From positions 1,901,573 through 1,965,572 of the forward strand of contig JABLYA010000001.1 of NCBI GenBank assembly GCA_013177855.1: a DNA stretch of 64,000 nt, written 5' to 3'. The notes beneath the pieces were generated by a model. That model did not search any database and was not told where the DNA came from. It saw only the letters and a list, made by a program, of their open reading frames with translations. The translations under genes were made by a program, and so were the position numbers. Each line of letters starts with the position of its first letter. Positions within the stretch are counted from its first letter, which is position 1. The DNA is from Ignavibacteria bacterium (GTDB lineage Bacteria; Bacteroidota; Ignavibacteria; Ch128b). Of the stretch, positions 35,833 to 43,969 are shown piece by piece.

Positions 35833-37070
35833 ATTTACTTGAATTAATTTTCTGGTTATCATTCTTCTTTATTTTTTATACTTTTATTGGTTATCCATTG
35901 CTGATGTATTTTTTATTTAGATTTGAAAGCATTCGCTATTTTATTCGTATTCCAGAAGATGCTGGTAAAGTTTTCATTAATCCAGAGTTAGGAGGCAAAA
36001 TAATTTTCGATCAGCGCTTTTCAGCAAAGGAGTTTACTCCATTTGTTTCGATGATTATAGCAGCTTACAATGAAGAGAAATTTATCGAAGAGAAAATTAA
36101 AAATTGTCTGGAGCTAAATTATCCGTCAGAAAAAATTGAATTCCTTTTTGTGACAGACGGTTCTAATGATAAAACTCCTGAGATCGTTCAAAAATATTCT
36201 GAGACTTATCCTAATGTAAAATTATTTCATCAATCAGAAAGACAGGGAAAGTTGAAAGCAATTAATCGCGTGGTTCCCTATGCAAAAGGTGAAATTCTGG
36301 TTTTTTCGGATGCGAATTCATTCTATAATAAAGATGCCATCAGTTTTCTTGTTAGACATTTCCAATTTGAAAAAATAGGCTGCGTGGCTGGCGAGAAAAG
36401 AGTGATCTCTAAAGATGGAAAACTCGAAGCAGAAGGTCTATACTGGAAATATGAATCTTTCTTGAAAAAACTTGATTCTGAAATCTTTTCTATTGTTGGA
36501 GCTGCTGGTGAGATTTTCGCTATAAGAAAAGATTTATTTCTCGAATTGCCTGAAAATACAATCAACGAAGATTTTGTCATTACAATGAATATTGCAGCGA
36601 AGGGTTATCGAGTAGTTTATGAACCAAAAGCCTATGCCGTCGAAGAACCGACAAAATCAATCTTCGAGGAATTTAAAAGAAGAATACGAATTTCCACTGG
36701 AGGTTTACAGGCAATCTTTTTATTGAAAAATCTTTTTGATATAAGGAAATATAAATTTCTGACATTTCAATTTATTAGTCATAGAATTTTAAGATGGACT
36801 ATTACTCCGCTTTCATTATTACTAATTTATATATCGAACTTACTGATATTCTTAAAGAGTGATTTAATTTTCTACAAAATAACTTTTTATTTTCAGACTG
36901 TATTTTATTGTTCAGCTTTAATTGGTTTTTTAGCTGAATTGGTTAAAATTAAAATTAACTTTTTTTATTTGATTTTTTCATTCATCTTAATGAATTTTGT
37001 TTCAGTCATAGCATTAATAACATATCCATTCAGAGCCAGAACAAACATCTGGCAAAAAGTCGAAAGGTAA
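35829..37070 (+). CDS. Membrane glycosyltransferase, GT2 family
   Basis: 413 residues. An N-terminal helix (about 5-27), a GT-A domain with 'FVSMIIAAYNEEKFIEEKI', 'LFVTDGSNDKTPEIVQ' and the DxD-like 'ILVFSDANSFYNKDAI', a catalytic-base region 'TINEDFVITMNIAAKGYR', then 'RRIRISTGGLQAI' before three C-terminal helices (about 320-400). This resembles chain-synthesising GT2 enzymes of exopolysaccharide clusters. It starts 4 bases inside the sigma-54 regulator's stop. With the GT2 at 29241, the GT4 and the flippase it makes up the sugar-assembly part of the cluster. Confidence 0.9.
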   Translation: MNLLELIFWLSFFFIFYTFIGYPLLMYFLFRFESIRYFIRIPEDAGKVFINPELGGKIIFDQRFSAKEFTPFVSMIIAAYNEEKFIEEKIKNCLELNYPSEKIEFLFVTDGSNDKTPEIVQKYSETYPNVKLFHQSERQGKLKAINRVVPYAKGEILVFSDANSFYNKDAISFLVRHFQFEKIGCVAGEKRVISKDGKLEAEGLYWKYESFLKKLDSEIFSIVGAAGEIFAIRKDLFLELPENTINEDFVITMNIAAKGYRVVYEPKAYAVEEPTKSIFEEFKRRIRISTGGLQAIFLLKNLFDIRKYKFLTFQFISHRILRWTITPLSLLLIYISNLLIFLKSDLIFYKITFYFQTVFYCSALIGFLAELVKIKINFFYLIFSFILMNFVSVIALITYPFRARTNIWQKVER

Positions 37071-37091
37071 CAAAAACAAAATGAGGTGATT

Positions 37092-37430
37092 ATGAATTTT
37101 GTTGAACAAAAAGTAGGTGATGTCCTTGTAATAGGAATAAATTTAGCAAGGGCTACTCTTCAGGAAGCAGATTCATTCAAACAATTACTTTTTAATGCAA
37201 TCGAAAAAGGAGAGAGAAAAATTGTTGTTGATTTTTCTCAATCTGATTTTGTCGATTCTACATTTCTGGGGGCACTTGTTGTAAGTTTAAAGAGGATGAC
37301 GCAAGCTGGCGGTGATATAAGACTTGTCGGTTTTCGTCCGGCAGTTCGATCGATGATGGAATTGACGAGAATGCATAAAGTTTTTGATTGTTATGAAACT
37401 GTTCAGGATGCAGTTAAAAGTTTTGGATAG
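37092..37430 (+). CDS. STAS-domain anti-sigma-factor antagonist (SpoIIAA/RsbV-like)
   Basis: 112 residues from the ATG at 37092, which has GAGGTG 4 bases upstream. A single STAS domain: 'VLVIGINLARATLQEADSFK', 'KIVVDFSQSDFVDSTFLGAL', 'AGGDIRLVGFRPAVRSMMEL'. The phospho-site of SpoIIAA/RsbV proteins is the Ser/Thr after the conserved Asp; here it is S56-T57 in 'FVDSTFLG', so phospho-control is possible. A PP2C-type phosphatase sits two genes downstream. Such antagonists bind a kinase/anti-sigma protein (RsbW/SpoIIAB type), but none is encoded in the window. It may regulate the adjacent fusion protein instead. Confidence 0.9.
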   Translation: MNFVEQKVGDVLVIGINLARATLQEADSFKQLLFNAIEKGERKIVVDFSQSDFVDSTFLGALVVSLKRMTQAGGDIRLVGFRPAVRSMMELTRMHKVFDCYETVQDAVKSFG

Positions 37431-37432
37431 TA

Positions 37433-39202
37433 ATGAAATGTTTAATTTTAGGTGCAGGAATTGGTAAAAGATTACAGCCGCTTTCAAATGAAATTCCTGC
37501 ACCAATGCTTCCAATACTCAATAAGCCTCTAATACTTTATATCTTAGAGCACATCAAAAATTTTGGAATAAACGAGATAAAAATATCTCTGTATCACTTA
37601 CCTGAAGTGATTGACGCTTATCTTGGTGAAGGCGAAGAGCTTGATCTTAAAATTTCTTATTCGCTTGAAAAAGATTTATTGGGAACAGGTTATGCAGTCA
37701 AAAGAATCCCATCTTTTTTTGATGATACAATTCTTATTCACTATGGAAATGTTTTAAGCAACATTGATATAAATGAATTTTACCTATTTCATAAACAAAG
37801 AAAAAGCATCTTTACCTACGCAGTACTAGAGAACCGAATCGCAAAAGAGACTCCCGAAATACTTCTCGATCAAAAATCTCAGGTAATAAATTATAAATAT
37901 CGAGAGAATGAAAGTCATTACCCATTCATACCTGCCGGTATATTTCTGGCTGAGAAAGAAATTCTTGACTTTATTCCCTCAAATAAAAAATATTCTCTCG
38001 AAGAAGAGCTTTTAAATGAAATAATCGAGAAAAAACTTCCCGTGTTTGCTTTTATCCACAAAGGAGATTACTACAAAATTCAATATCCGAAAGATTTACT
38101 TGAAATTAATCTTCAATTATTGAAATTTTTATCGGTTGCTGAAGGGAAATTAGTCTTTGGCTTTAAAGATGGGGTTAATAAAGAAGTTTTGAATTCGATC
38201 TCTTCCCCAATTTTTATTGGCGAAAATTCGGTAATCAATAAAAATGTCTCAATAAAAAATCCTGTTGTAATTGGTGATGATGTAATAGTTGATGAAGGTG
38301 CAACTCTATCCAATTCTTTAATCTTGAACAATACTTACATTGGTAAAAATTTAGAAATTGAAAATTCAATTGTTTTCAAAAATCTTTGCATCAATACAAG
38401 AAATGATTACGGTTTTTATGTAACAGACTCATTTATCCTGGCTCCAGTTGTAAAAGTTAAACTTGCTGATAAAATTAAAGAGATTTTGTTTAGGCTGATT
38501 GATATAATTTTATCTTCACTTGGATTAATTTTGCTTTCACCAATCTTACTCTTAATAGCTTTGGCAATTAAAATTGATTCAAAAGGTCCAGTATTCTTTA
38601 AATCAAAAAGAGTCCAGAAACCTCAATTAATTCAACAGAGTGATAAATGGTATCTTTACGAGCCTGAAAAGTCAGTTTATTATTATAAATTTAGAACAAT
38701 GAGAGTAGACAATTTTAGTAAAGATGAATTTCGTAAAGAAAACATATATAACGAAGGACCTTATTTTAAATTAAAATCTGACCCAAGGGTAACAAGAGTC
38801 GGAAAATTTCTGAGAAAGACAAGCTTAGATGAGCTACCTTTATTATTTAATGTTTTGAAAGGTGATTTAAGTCTTGTAGGAGTTTGGGGACTTCCACCCG
38901 ATGAAGCTCAAATTTTGCTTGAAACAGGAGTCACGAAGGAACTATATCAACTTAAAGATACAGCTCAAATAAGATTTAAAGGAAAGCTCGGACTTGCTGG
39001 TTACTGGCAATCAAGAGGAAGATCAGAACTCACGGCTGAAGAAAGGGCAATTCATGATGCAATTCAGGCTCTTGCGGATATTAAAGATGCAAAACTTAAA
39101 TCAAGATTGGGAGATTATTCAAAAGCTAATTCACTTCGTGGTTATATTTCTTTAATTTTAGATACAATTAAATCGGTTATAAAAAGAAAAGGTGCTTATT
39201 GA
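37433..39202 (+). CDS. Fusion protein: degenerate nucleotidyltransferase + left-handed beta-helix + initiating phosphoglycosyl transferase
   Basis: 589 residues. Domain 1 (about 1-235) has the sugar-1-phosphate nucleotidyltransferase fold ('LILGAGIGKRLQPLS', 'MLPILNKPLILYILE') but the signature Lys of 'PKPM' is A23, the metal-binding Asp of 'GDxL' is N106 ('HYGNVLSNID'), and the 'DIGTP' Asp is K215 ('YYKIQYPKDLL'). Domain 2 (about 245-335) is a hexapeptide beta-helix. Domain 3 (about 350-585) is a monotopic phosphoglycosyl transferase: re-entrant membrane hairpin 'IILSSLGLILLSPILLLIAL', 'FKSKRV', 'KFRTMRVDN', and the catalytic Asp-Glu D466-E467 in 'TSLDELPLLFNVLKGDLSLV'. It should load the first sugar-phosphate onto undecaprenyl phosphate. 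Only the last domain looks catalytically intact. Its 3' end overlaps the phosphatase gene by 1 base. Confidence 0.9.
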   Translation: MKCLILGAGIGKRLQPLSNEIPAPMLPILNKPLILYILEHIKNFGINEIKISLYHLPEVIDAYLGEGEELDLKISYSLEKDLLGTGYAVKRIPSFFDDTILIHYGNVLSNIDINEFYLFHKQRKSIFTYAVLENRIAKETPEILLDQKSQVINYKYRENESHYPFIPAGIFLAEKEILDFIPSNKKYSLEEELLNEIIEKKLPVFAFIHKGDYYKIQYPKDLLEINLQLLKFLSVAEGKLVFGFKDGVNKEVLNSISSPIFIGENSVINKNVSIKNPVVIGDDVIVDEGATLSNSLILNNTYIGKNLEIENSIVFKNLCINTRNDYGFYVTDSFILAPVVKVKLADKIKEILFRLIDIILSSLGLILLSPILLLIALAIKIDSKGPVFFKSKRVQKPQLIQQSDKWYLYEPEKSVYYYKFRTMRVDNFSKDEFRKENIYNEGPYFKLKSDPRVTRVGKFLRKTSLDELPLLFNVLKGDLSLVGVWGLPPDEAQILLETGVTKELYQLKDTAQIRFKGKLGLAGYWQSRGRSELTAEERAIHDAIQALADIKDAKLKSRLGDYSKANSLRGYISLILDTIKSVIKRKGAY

Positions 39203-40761
39203 TGGAACAACCAAAACAAATTCTTGTCATAGATGATGATGCTGCAATGAGAAAATTAATCGGCTTTAATCTGAAGAAAGCTGGTTATGAAGTAATTGAA
39301 GCCGATGGACCAGGACAGGCATTTGAACATCTCGAAAAAACAACTCCTGATCTTGTTCTGTGTGATATTATGATGAGCGGAATGGATGGATTTACATTTT
39401 GCGAAAAGGTTAGAGCACAGGAAAAATACAAAGCTTTGCCTTTTATCTTTGTTTCTGCAAAAAGCTCACTTGCTGATAAGGAAAAAGCTGTTGCTCTCGG
39501 TGCTGATGATTACATAACCAAACCATTTATTCTTGATGAATTGCTTTTAAAGATAAGAGCTTTACTGAAAAGATCAGAAATTTACAAAGCTTATGGTGCA
39601 AAAAAAGTTATTGAAGAAATCACCCAAACCGCAAAGCCAAAGATTTTGATTGTTGATGATGATAAAGTTTTAACCAAGTTACTAGCCGCTGCTCTTGAAA
39701 AAAATGATTTCGAAGTAAAAGTTGCTCACAACGCCTTTGATGGATTTAACATTGCTAAGGAATTTAAACCTGATTTAATCCTATCGGACATATTAATGCC
39801 CGAAGCTGATGGATTTGAATTTAGAAATCTTTTAAGTGCTGATAAAGAATTGAAATCTATTCCATTTGTATTCCTTACTTCCAAGACAGAAGAGCAAGAT
39901 ATCTTAAAAGGTTATGAATATGGAGTTTATGATTATGTCCTTAAGACCGCTGGAATGAATGTGATTACAGCAAAAGTTAAAGCAATTGTAGAATCACTTC
40001 AAAAGGAAAGGAAAAAAGTTGTTGACGAAATTCAACATGCTGCCGAAACAATTAAATTAAAAGTTGTTCCAGACGCACCACCAAAATTAGATGGTTTTTT
40101 AATTGAACAATGGCATCAGACATATCAAGGAATTCCTGGCGGAGATTTTCTTGATTACATTAAACTTTCTTCTGATACTTATGCAATAGCATTTGGTGAT
40201 GTAATGGGTAAAAAATGGGGTGCCTGGTATTTTGCATTTGCTTATGCAGGTTATATTAGAAGCGCAATTCGATTTGTGGCTCAATCGGGTGAAGAACATT
40301 CTCCAGCGAAAATTATGGAAAAGCTGAATCGAGCAATTTATCAGGATGCGAAAGTTTCTGAAATCTTTGCAACTCTTTCCCTTATCGTTATCAATGTTTT
40401 GAAAAATGAAATTAAATACACCGGCGCCGGTGATTTACCTTTGCTGGTTAAAAAAGCTAAAACAGGCGAAATTCTTAAAATTGAATCCGAAGGATTACTT
40501 CTCGGTTTTCTTGAAGATAGTGAATATGAAGATATTAATATTAAACTCGATTTAAATGATGAAATTGCAATTTTCACTGACGGAGTTGTAGAAGCAAAAA
40601 ATGAAGATGGTGAGCAATTTGGACATACTCGAATTCAGGAAGTGTTCCAAAATTATGAAGGCGATTCATTTTTGCGGGCATTAAAAGAGAGACTTCTTCA
40701 ATTCACAAATATGAAATTAGATGATGATACAACGGCTTTATGGATTAAGAGAATCAGTTAA
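39202..40761 (+). CDS. Double-receiver PP2C (SpoIIE/RsbU-type) phosphatase
   Basis: 519 residues from the ATG at 39202 (a TTG one codon earlier is not needed). Two tandem receiver domains: 3-125 ('ILVIDDDAAM', 'LVLCDIMMSGMDG', 'YITKPF') and about 149-275 ('ILIVDDDKVL', 'LILSDILMPEADG'), both with phospho-acceptor Asp. A PP2C domain (about 300-519) keeps the metal-binding motifs: 'IPGGDFLDY', 'IAFGDVMGKKWGA', 'IFTDGVVEAKN' and 'DDDTTALW'. Such enzymes remove phosphate from STAS antagonists; the STAS protein at 37092 is the natural substrate. The receiver pair probably takes phosphate from the cluster's kinases, linking two-component input to partner switching. Confidence 0.92.
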   Translation: MEQPKQILVIDDDAAMRKLIGFNLKKAGYEVIEADGPGQAFEHLEKTTPDLVLCDIMMSGMDGFTFCEKVRAQEKYKALPFIFVSAKSSLADKEKAVALGADDYITKPFILDELLLKIRALLKRSEIYKAYGAKKVIEEITQTAKPKILIVDDDKVLTKLLAAALEKNDFEVKVAHNAFDGFNIAKEFKPDLILSDILMPEADGFEFRNLLSADKELKSIPFVFLTSKTEEQDILKGYEYGVYDYVLKTAGMNVITAKVKAIVESLQKERKKVVDEIQHAAETIKLKVVPDAPPKLDGFLIEQWHQTYQGIPGGDFLDYIKLSSDTYAIAFGDVMGKKWGAWYFAFAYAGYIRSAIRFVAQSGEEHSPAKIMEKLNRAIYQDAKVSEIFATLSLIVINVLKNEIKYTGAGDLPLLVKKAKTGEILKIESEGLLLGFLEDSEYEDINIKLDLNDEIAIFTDGVVEAKNEDGEQFGHTRIQEVFQNYEGDSFLRALKERLLQFTNMKLDDDTTALWIKRIS

Positions 40762-40857
40762 TTTTATGAAGGTAATCTAAGAAGATTATTAAAACCAGAC
40801 ACTGTTTATCCAATCAAAAAATTAAATCAATATCATTAGAAAATTAATGGTGTCGCT

Positions 40858-41319
40858 ATGCCAAATTACTGGTTGTTTAAATCCGAACCGGATGTTTATT
40901 CTATTGATGATTTACAACGAGATAAAAAAACTTATTGGGATGGTGTTCGAAACTACGAAGCCAGAAATTATTTAAGAGATAAAGTTAAAGTTGGTGATTT
41001 AGTTTTGTTTTATCACAGCAATTGTGATGAACCGGGTGTTTACGGAATCTGTGAAATTGTCAAAGAAGGTTATCCTGATTTTACGCAGTTTGATCCATCC
41101 AATAAACATTTTGATCCAAAAGCAAAAGAAGACAAACCAATTTGGTATATGGTGGATGTTAAATTTGTAAAAAAGTTGAAGAAACCTGTTTTACTTGAAG
41201 ATATAAAATCAAATCAAAAACTTAGCAAGATGCGACTCTTGCAGAAGGGAAATCGACTTTCTATCATTCCTTTAACTAAATCAGAATTTGAAGAAATTTT
41301 GAAGATGAGTGAGAAATAA
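40858..41319 (+). CDS. EVE-domain (THYN1/PUA-like) protein
   Basis: 153 residues, matching the full EVE domain: 'NYWLFKSEPDVYSIDDL' at the N-terminus, 'YWDGVRNYEARNYLRDKVKVGD', 'HSNCDEPGVYGICEIV', 'HFDPKAKEDKPIWYMVDV' and a C-terminal 'RLLQKGNRLSIIPLT'. EVE domains share the PUA/YTH-like fold and bind modified bases in DNA or RNA. Bacterial members are found alone or fused to restriction nucleases; a stand-alone one with housekeeping neighbours is more likely an RNA- or stress-related function. It stands outside the polysaccharide cluster by about 96 bp. An A/T-only palindrome (41314-41329) overlaps its stop. Confidence 0.9.
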   Translation: MPNYWLFKSEPDVYSIDDLQRDKKTYWDGVRNYEARNYLRDKVKVGDLVLFYHSNCDEPGVYGICEIVKEGYPDFTQFDPSNKHFDPKAKEDKPIWYMVDVKFVKKLKKPVLLEDIKSNQKLSKMRLLQKGNRLSIIPLTKSEFEEILKMSEK

Positions 41320-41415
41320 AATTTTATTTAATCCATAACTTTTTTGGAGAGATAGGTTTTATTTCATAAATTTATTTCGAGTAAGGATGAACAAATTGAG
41401 GATAAAAAATAAATT

Positions 41416-42213
41416 ATGGACTATCTGCAGTCGGCAGAGAAAGCAGCTCGAGAGGCTGGAAAGTATATTCTCTCAAATCTTGGCAAGGTCAAACAAATAT
41501 CTTTCAAATCACTTCAATCAAATCTTGTTACCGAAGTAGACAAAAAATCTGAAGAAATAATAATCGAAACACTCGAAAAAGATTTCCCCGATTTCGACAT
41601 CTTAGCGGAAGAAAGCGGAGCTTCTTCAACGAAGAATTCTGAATTTATGTGGGTAATTGATCCACTCGATGGAACGACAAATTTTGCACATGGCCTACCA
41701 ATTTTTTCCGTTTCTATCGGCTTAATAAAAGGCAATGAAGTAATTGCTGGTGTTATTTACGATCCAACTCGAGATCAAATGTTTATAGCTGAAAAAGGTA
41801 AAGGTGCATTCCTTAATGGAAAGAAATTGTCTGTTTCAAAAACTAAAGATATTAAAAAGGCTTTGCTTGTAACCGGCTTCCCTTATAATGTTGAAGAAAA
41901 TCCTGATCATTGTTTTGAAAGATTTGTGATTATGACCAAAAACAGTCGAGCAGTTAGAAGACTTGGCTCTGCTGCACTCGATTTCGCTTACGTTGCAGCT
42001 GGAATTTTTGATGGTTTCTGGGAGGTAAAATTAAATCCATGGGATATTGCCGCAGGACTATTACTTGTCAAAGAAGCTGGTGGGAAAGTAACCAATTTCA
42101 AAGGTGAAGAAAGTGATATCTTTAATCCACAGGTTTTAGCTTCGAATGGACACGTTCATAATATTATGATTGAACTTCTTGAAAAAGCTGAACAGGCAGA
42201 GTTTATTTTATGA
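41416..42213 (+). CDS. Inositol monophosphatase family phosphatase (SuhB-like)
   Basis: 265 residues, typical length. Metal-binding motifs are all visible: 'DILAEESGA' (Glu), 'WVIDPLDGTTNFAHGLP' (the DPxDGTTN signature), and 'NPWDIAAGLLLVKEAGG' (C-terminal Asp). It dephosphorylates myo-inositol-1-phosphate or related sugar phosphates using Mg2+; the family includes SuhB, histidinol-phosphatase and fructose-bisphosphatase variants. It overlaps the PAP2 gene by 4 bases, so the two phosphatases are translationally coupled and may both act in envelope lipid or sugar-phosphate turnover. Confidence 0.92.
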   Translation: MDYLQSAEKAAREAGKYILSNLGKVKQISFKSLQSNLVTEVDKKSEEIIIETLEKDFPDFDILAEESGASSTKNSEFMWVIDPLDGTTNFAHGLPIFSVSIGLIKGNEVIAGVIYDPTRDQMFIAEKGKGAFLNGKKLSVSKTKDIKKALLVTGFPYNVEENPDHCFERFVIMTKNSRAVRRLGSAALDFAYVAAGIFDGFWEVKLNPWDIAAGLLLVKEAGGKVTNFKGEESDIFNPQVLASNGHVHNIMIELLEKAEQAEFIL

Positions 42214-42800
42214 TAGAATTTCTCTATTCAATTGATGTTGCAGTTTTTCGTTTCATAAATTCAACTCTGGCAAATCCGTTAACTGACAAATTAATGCCTT
42301 TTATAACAGATGTTCGTAATTGGTATTTACTTTATATCTTTCTTTGGTTTCTGATTTTATTCAAAGGTGGTAGGTATCGAGTTGGGCTTGCAATTGGAAT
42401 GATCTTGTTAGTTGTAGTTTCTGATCAGCTTAGCAGTGTTTTGTTGAAAAGTTTATTTGCAAGACCAAGACCTTGCAAAGTTCTTGAAAATGTTCATTTG
42501 CTAGTTGGGTGTACGGATTCGTATTCTTTTCCATCCTCGCATGCCGTGAACAATTTTGCTGCTGCGATGTTTTTCACTTACTTTTATAGACATTTGAAAT
42601 GGATTTTATTTAGTGTTGCATCGGTGATGGCTCTGTCAAGAATTTTTGTTGGTGTTCATTATCCTTCAGATGTTTTAGGCGGTGCTTTAATAGGAATGGG
42701 AATTGGTTATCTAATGGCGGTGATTTATAATTTTATTCTGGTGAATATTTATTCTTTAAAAATCTTTGGTTTGAAATCGAATACTCCGAAAGGTGATTGA
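42210..42800 (+). CDS. PAP2-superfamily membrane phosphatase
   Basis: 196 residues with six membrane helices. The three acid-phosphatase motifs are present: 'KSLFARPRP' (KxxxxxxRP), 'SYSFPSSHAVN' (PSGH-type, here SSH) and 'SRIFVGVHYPSDVLGG' (SRxxxxxHxxxD). Likely hydrolyses undecaprenyl pyrophosphate (UppP2/BacA-like role) or a phosphatidate-like lipid. Its start overlaps the inositol-phosphatase stop (ATGATAG). A carrier-lipid recycling role would suit the nearby polysaccharide cluster, but this is inference. It is followed by a long gene-free gap. Confidence 0.92.
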   Translation: MIEFLYSIDVAVFRFINSTLANPLTDKLMPFITDVRNWYLLYIFLWFLILFKGGRYRVGLAIGMILLVVVSDQLSSVLLKSLFARPRPCKVLENVHLLVGCTDSYSFPSSHAVNNFAAAMFFTYFYRHLKWILFSVASVMALSRIFVGVHYPSDVLGGALIGMGIGYLMAVIYNFILVNIYSLKIFGLKSNTPKGD

Positions 42801-43288
42801 ACAAATTTAGTTCTAAAGCTTAAGAATAATTCCATATCTCATCTCCACGAAATAATTTTTACTTTGTAGATTTCTCATATTCCTTTAGGATTGGGATGTC
42901 TTATTGACAATTTTTTTCTTGAGTACAACTTGATGCTAATCGTAATTTACTCCTTTAGAGTTTAAGAAATTATTCAAAGAAAATTCATCTTATCAAAAGC
43001 GATTTGGTCTTTTATCATTTCAATTTTGAAATCAAAACAAATCAAGACCCTTAGTCTTTTGAACATTTTATGGTTTTTTTCCTAGAACACTGAAGTGGTT
43101 TTAATTTGATTAACTTTTAATTTGTTTGATGTTTCTTGAATTCTTGTCAAAACCCAGTAAGGGTTTAATGTGAACAGATCCCAATTGTATTGGAGTAGGT
43201 GAATAAACAAAATCAAAGAACTTTGAAGTGATTCAATTTCAGAATTAAATAATTCTAAATTAAATACTTACAGACTGCCCGAACTTTG
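42801..43288. other. 488-bp gap without a recognisable gene
   Basis: No open frame of useful length on either strand and no tRNA-like fold. The only clear structure is a small perfect hairpin, AAACCC (43150-43155) with GGGTTT (43161-43166) over AGTAA. The gap separates two convergent gene blocks, so it may only hold 3'-UTRs, or the eroded remains of a gene too decayed to name. Confidence 0.6.
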
Positions 43289-43969
43289 CTAACCAAGATT
43301 TTCAACAATCCACTTATGTAAGGGTATCATATCTTTCATAATTTTTTGAGAAAATTCAATTATATCTACATTCTTGAATTGCATTAAATCGTTTGTCTCG
43401 TACATCGCATAAAGTCCGCCGAATTTTGAAAGCTCTGCAAATGGATGATCTGGAGAAAAACCTGGTGGTAATTTTTTAAATTTTGTTTCCTCTATACTAT
43501 ACCCTTTTCGTCTTAAAGTTTGAATAATTTTATAGAGTTCAGAGTTTTTTGTTTGTTGCAATAGAACTTGTCTGTACCTTTTCAAAATCTCAGGAGGAAA
43601 AATGTAAAATCCCACTGCTACAAGAAAAGTATTTGGCTCCAAATGAAAATAGAAACCTGAACTTTCCAGTTTCTTTTTCTTTCCTTCCCAGAAATAAAGT
43701 CCGAGATTTGTTTTATATGGTTCTTTGTTTTGAGAAAATCTAACATCTCTATTTAATCTAAAAATTGATTTATTAATCTCTGGTTCGGCGATGATGTTAG
43801 GCAGATAGCTTTTCAAAAAGTCACCAATTTGAACTACACAAATTTTCGCCGGGAGTAAAAAATTTTTTTCGTACTCGTCCTTATGAGAATGAAACCACTC
43901 GCGATTATTGTTTCGTGAAAGTTTTTTAAGAAAGTCAATCGTGTTGAAAGGAAAGTTGAGTTGCTTCAT
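43289..43969 (-). CDS. DUF2461 family protein
   Basis: 226 residues covering the whole DUF2461 (TIGR02453) domain: 'TIDFLKKLSRNNNREWFHSH' near the N-terminus, 'KSIFRLNRDVRFSQNKEPYKTNLG', 'SSGFYFHLEPNTFLVAVGFY', and a C-terminal 'GFSPDHPFAELSKFGGLYAM'. The family is widespread and uncharacterised; members are cytosolic and have a conserved Arg/Lys/Asn cluster that hints at an enzyme. Its ATG overlaps the antiporter stop by 4 bases, so the two are co-translated. No function can be assigned. Confidence 0.88.
   Translation of the reverse strand: MKQLNFPFNTIDFLKKLSRNNNREWFHSHKDEYEKNFLLPAKICVVQIGDFLKSYLPNIIAEPEINKSIFRLNRDVRFSQNKEPYKTNLGLYFWEGKKKKLESSGFYFHLEPNTFLVAVGFYIFPPEILKRYRQVLLQQTKNSELYKIIQTLRRKGYSIEETKFKKLPPGFSPDHPFAELSKFGGLYAMYETNDLMQFKNVDIIEFSQKIMKDMIPLHKWIVENLG

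Noticed and set aside
41314-41329. 16-base perfect palindrome AAATAAAATTTTATTT at the end of the EVE gene
   Set aside because: A/T-only and overlapping the stop codon in a very AT-rich genome; too weak for a terminator and likely chance.
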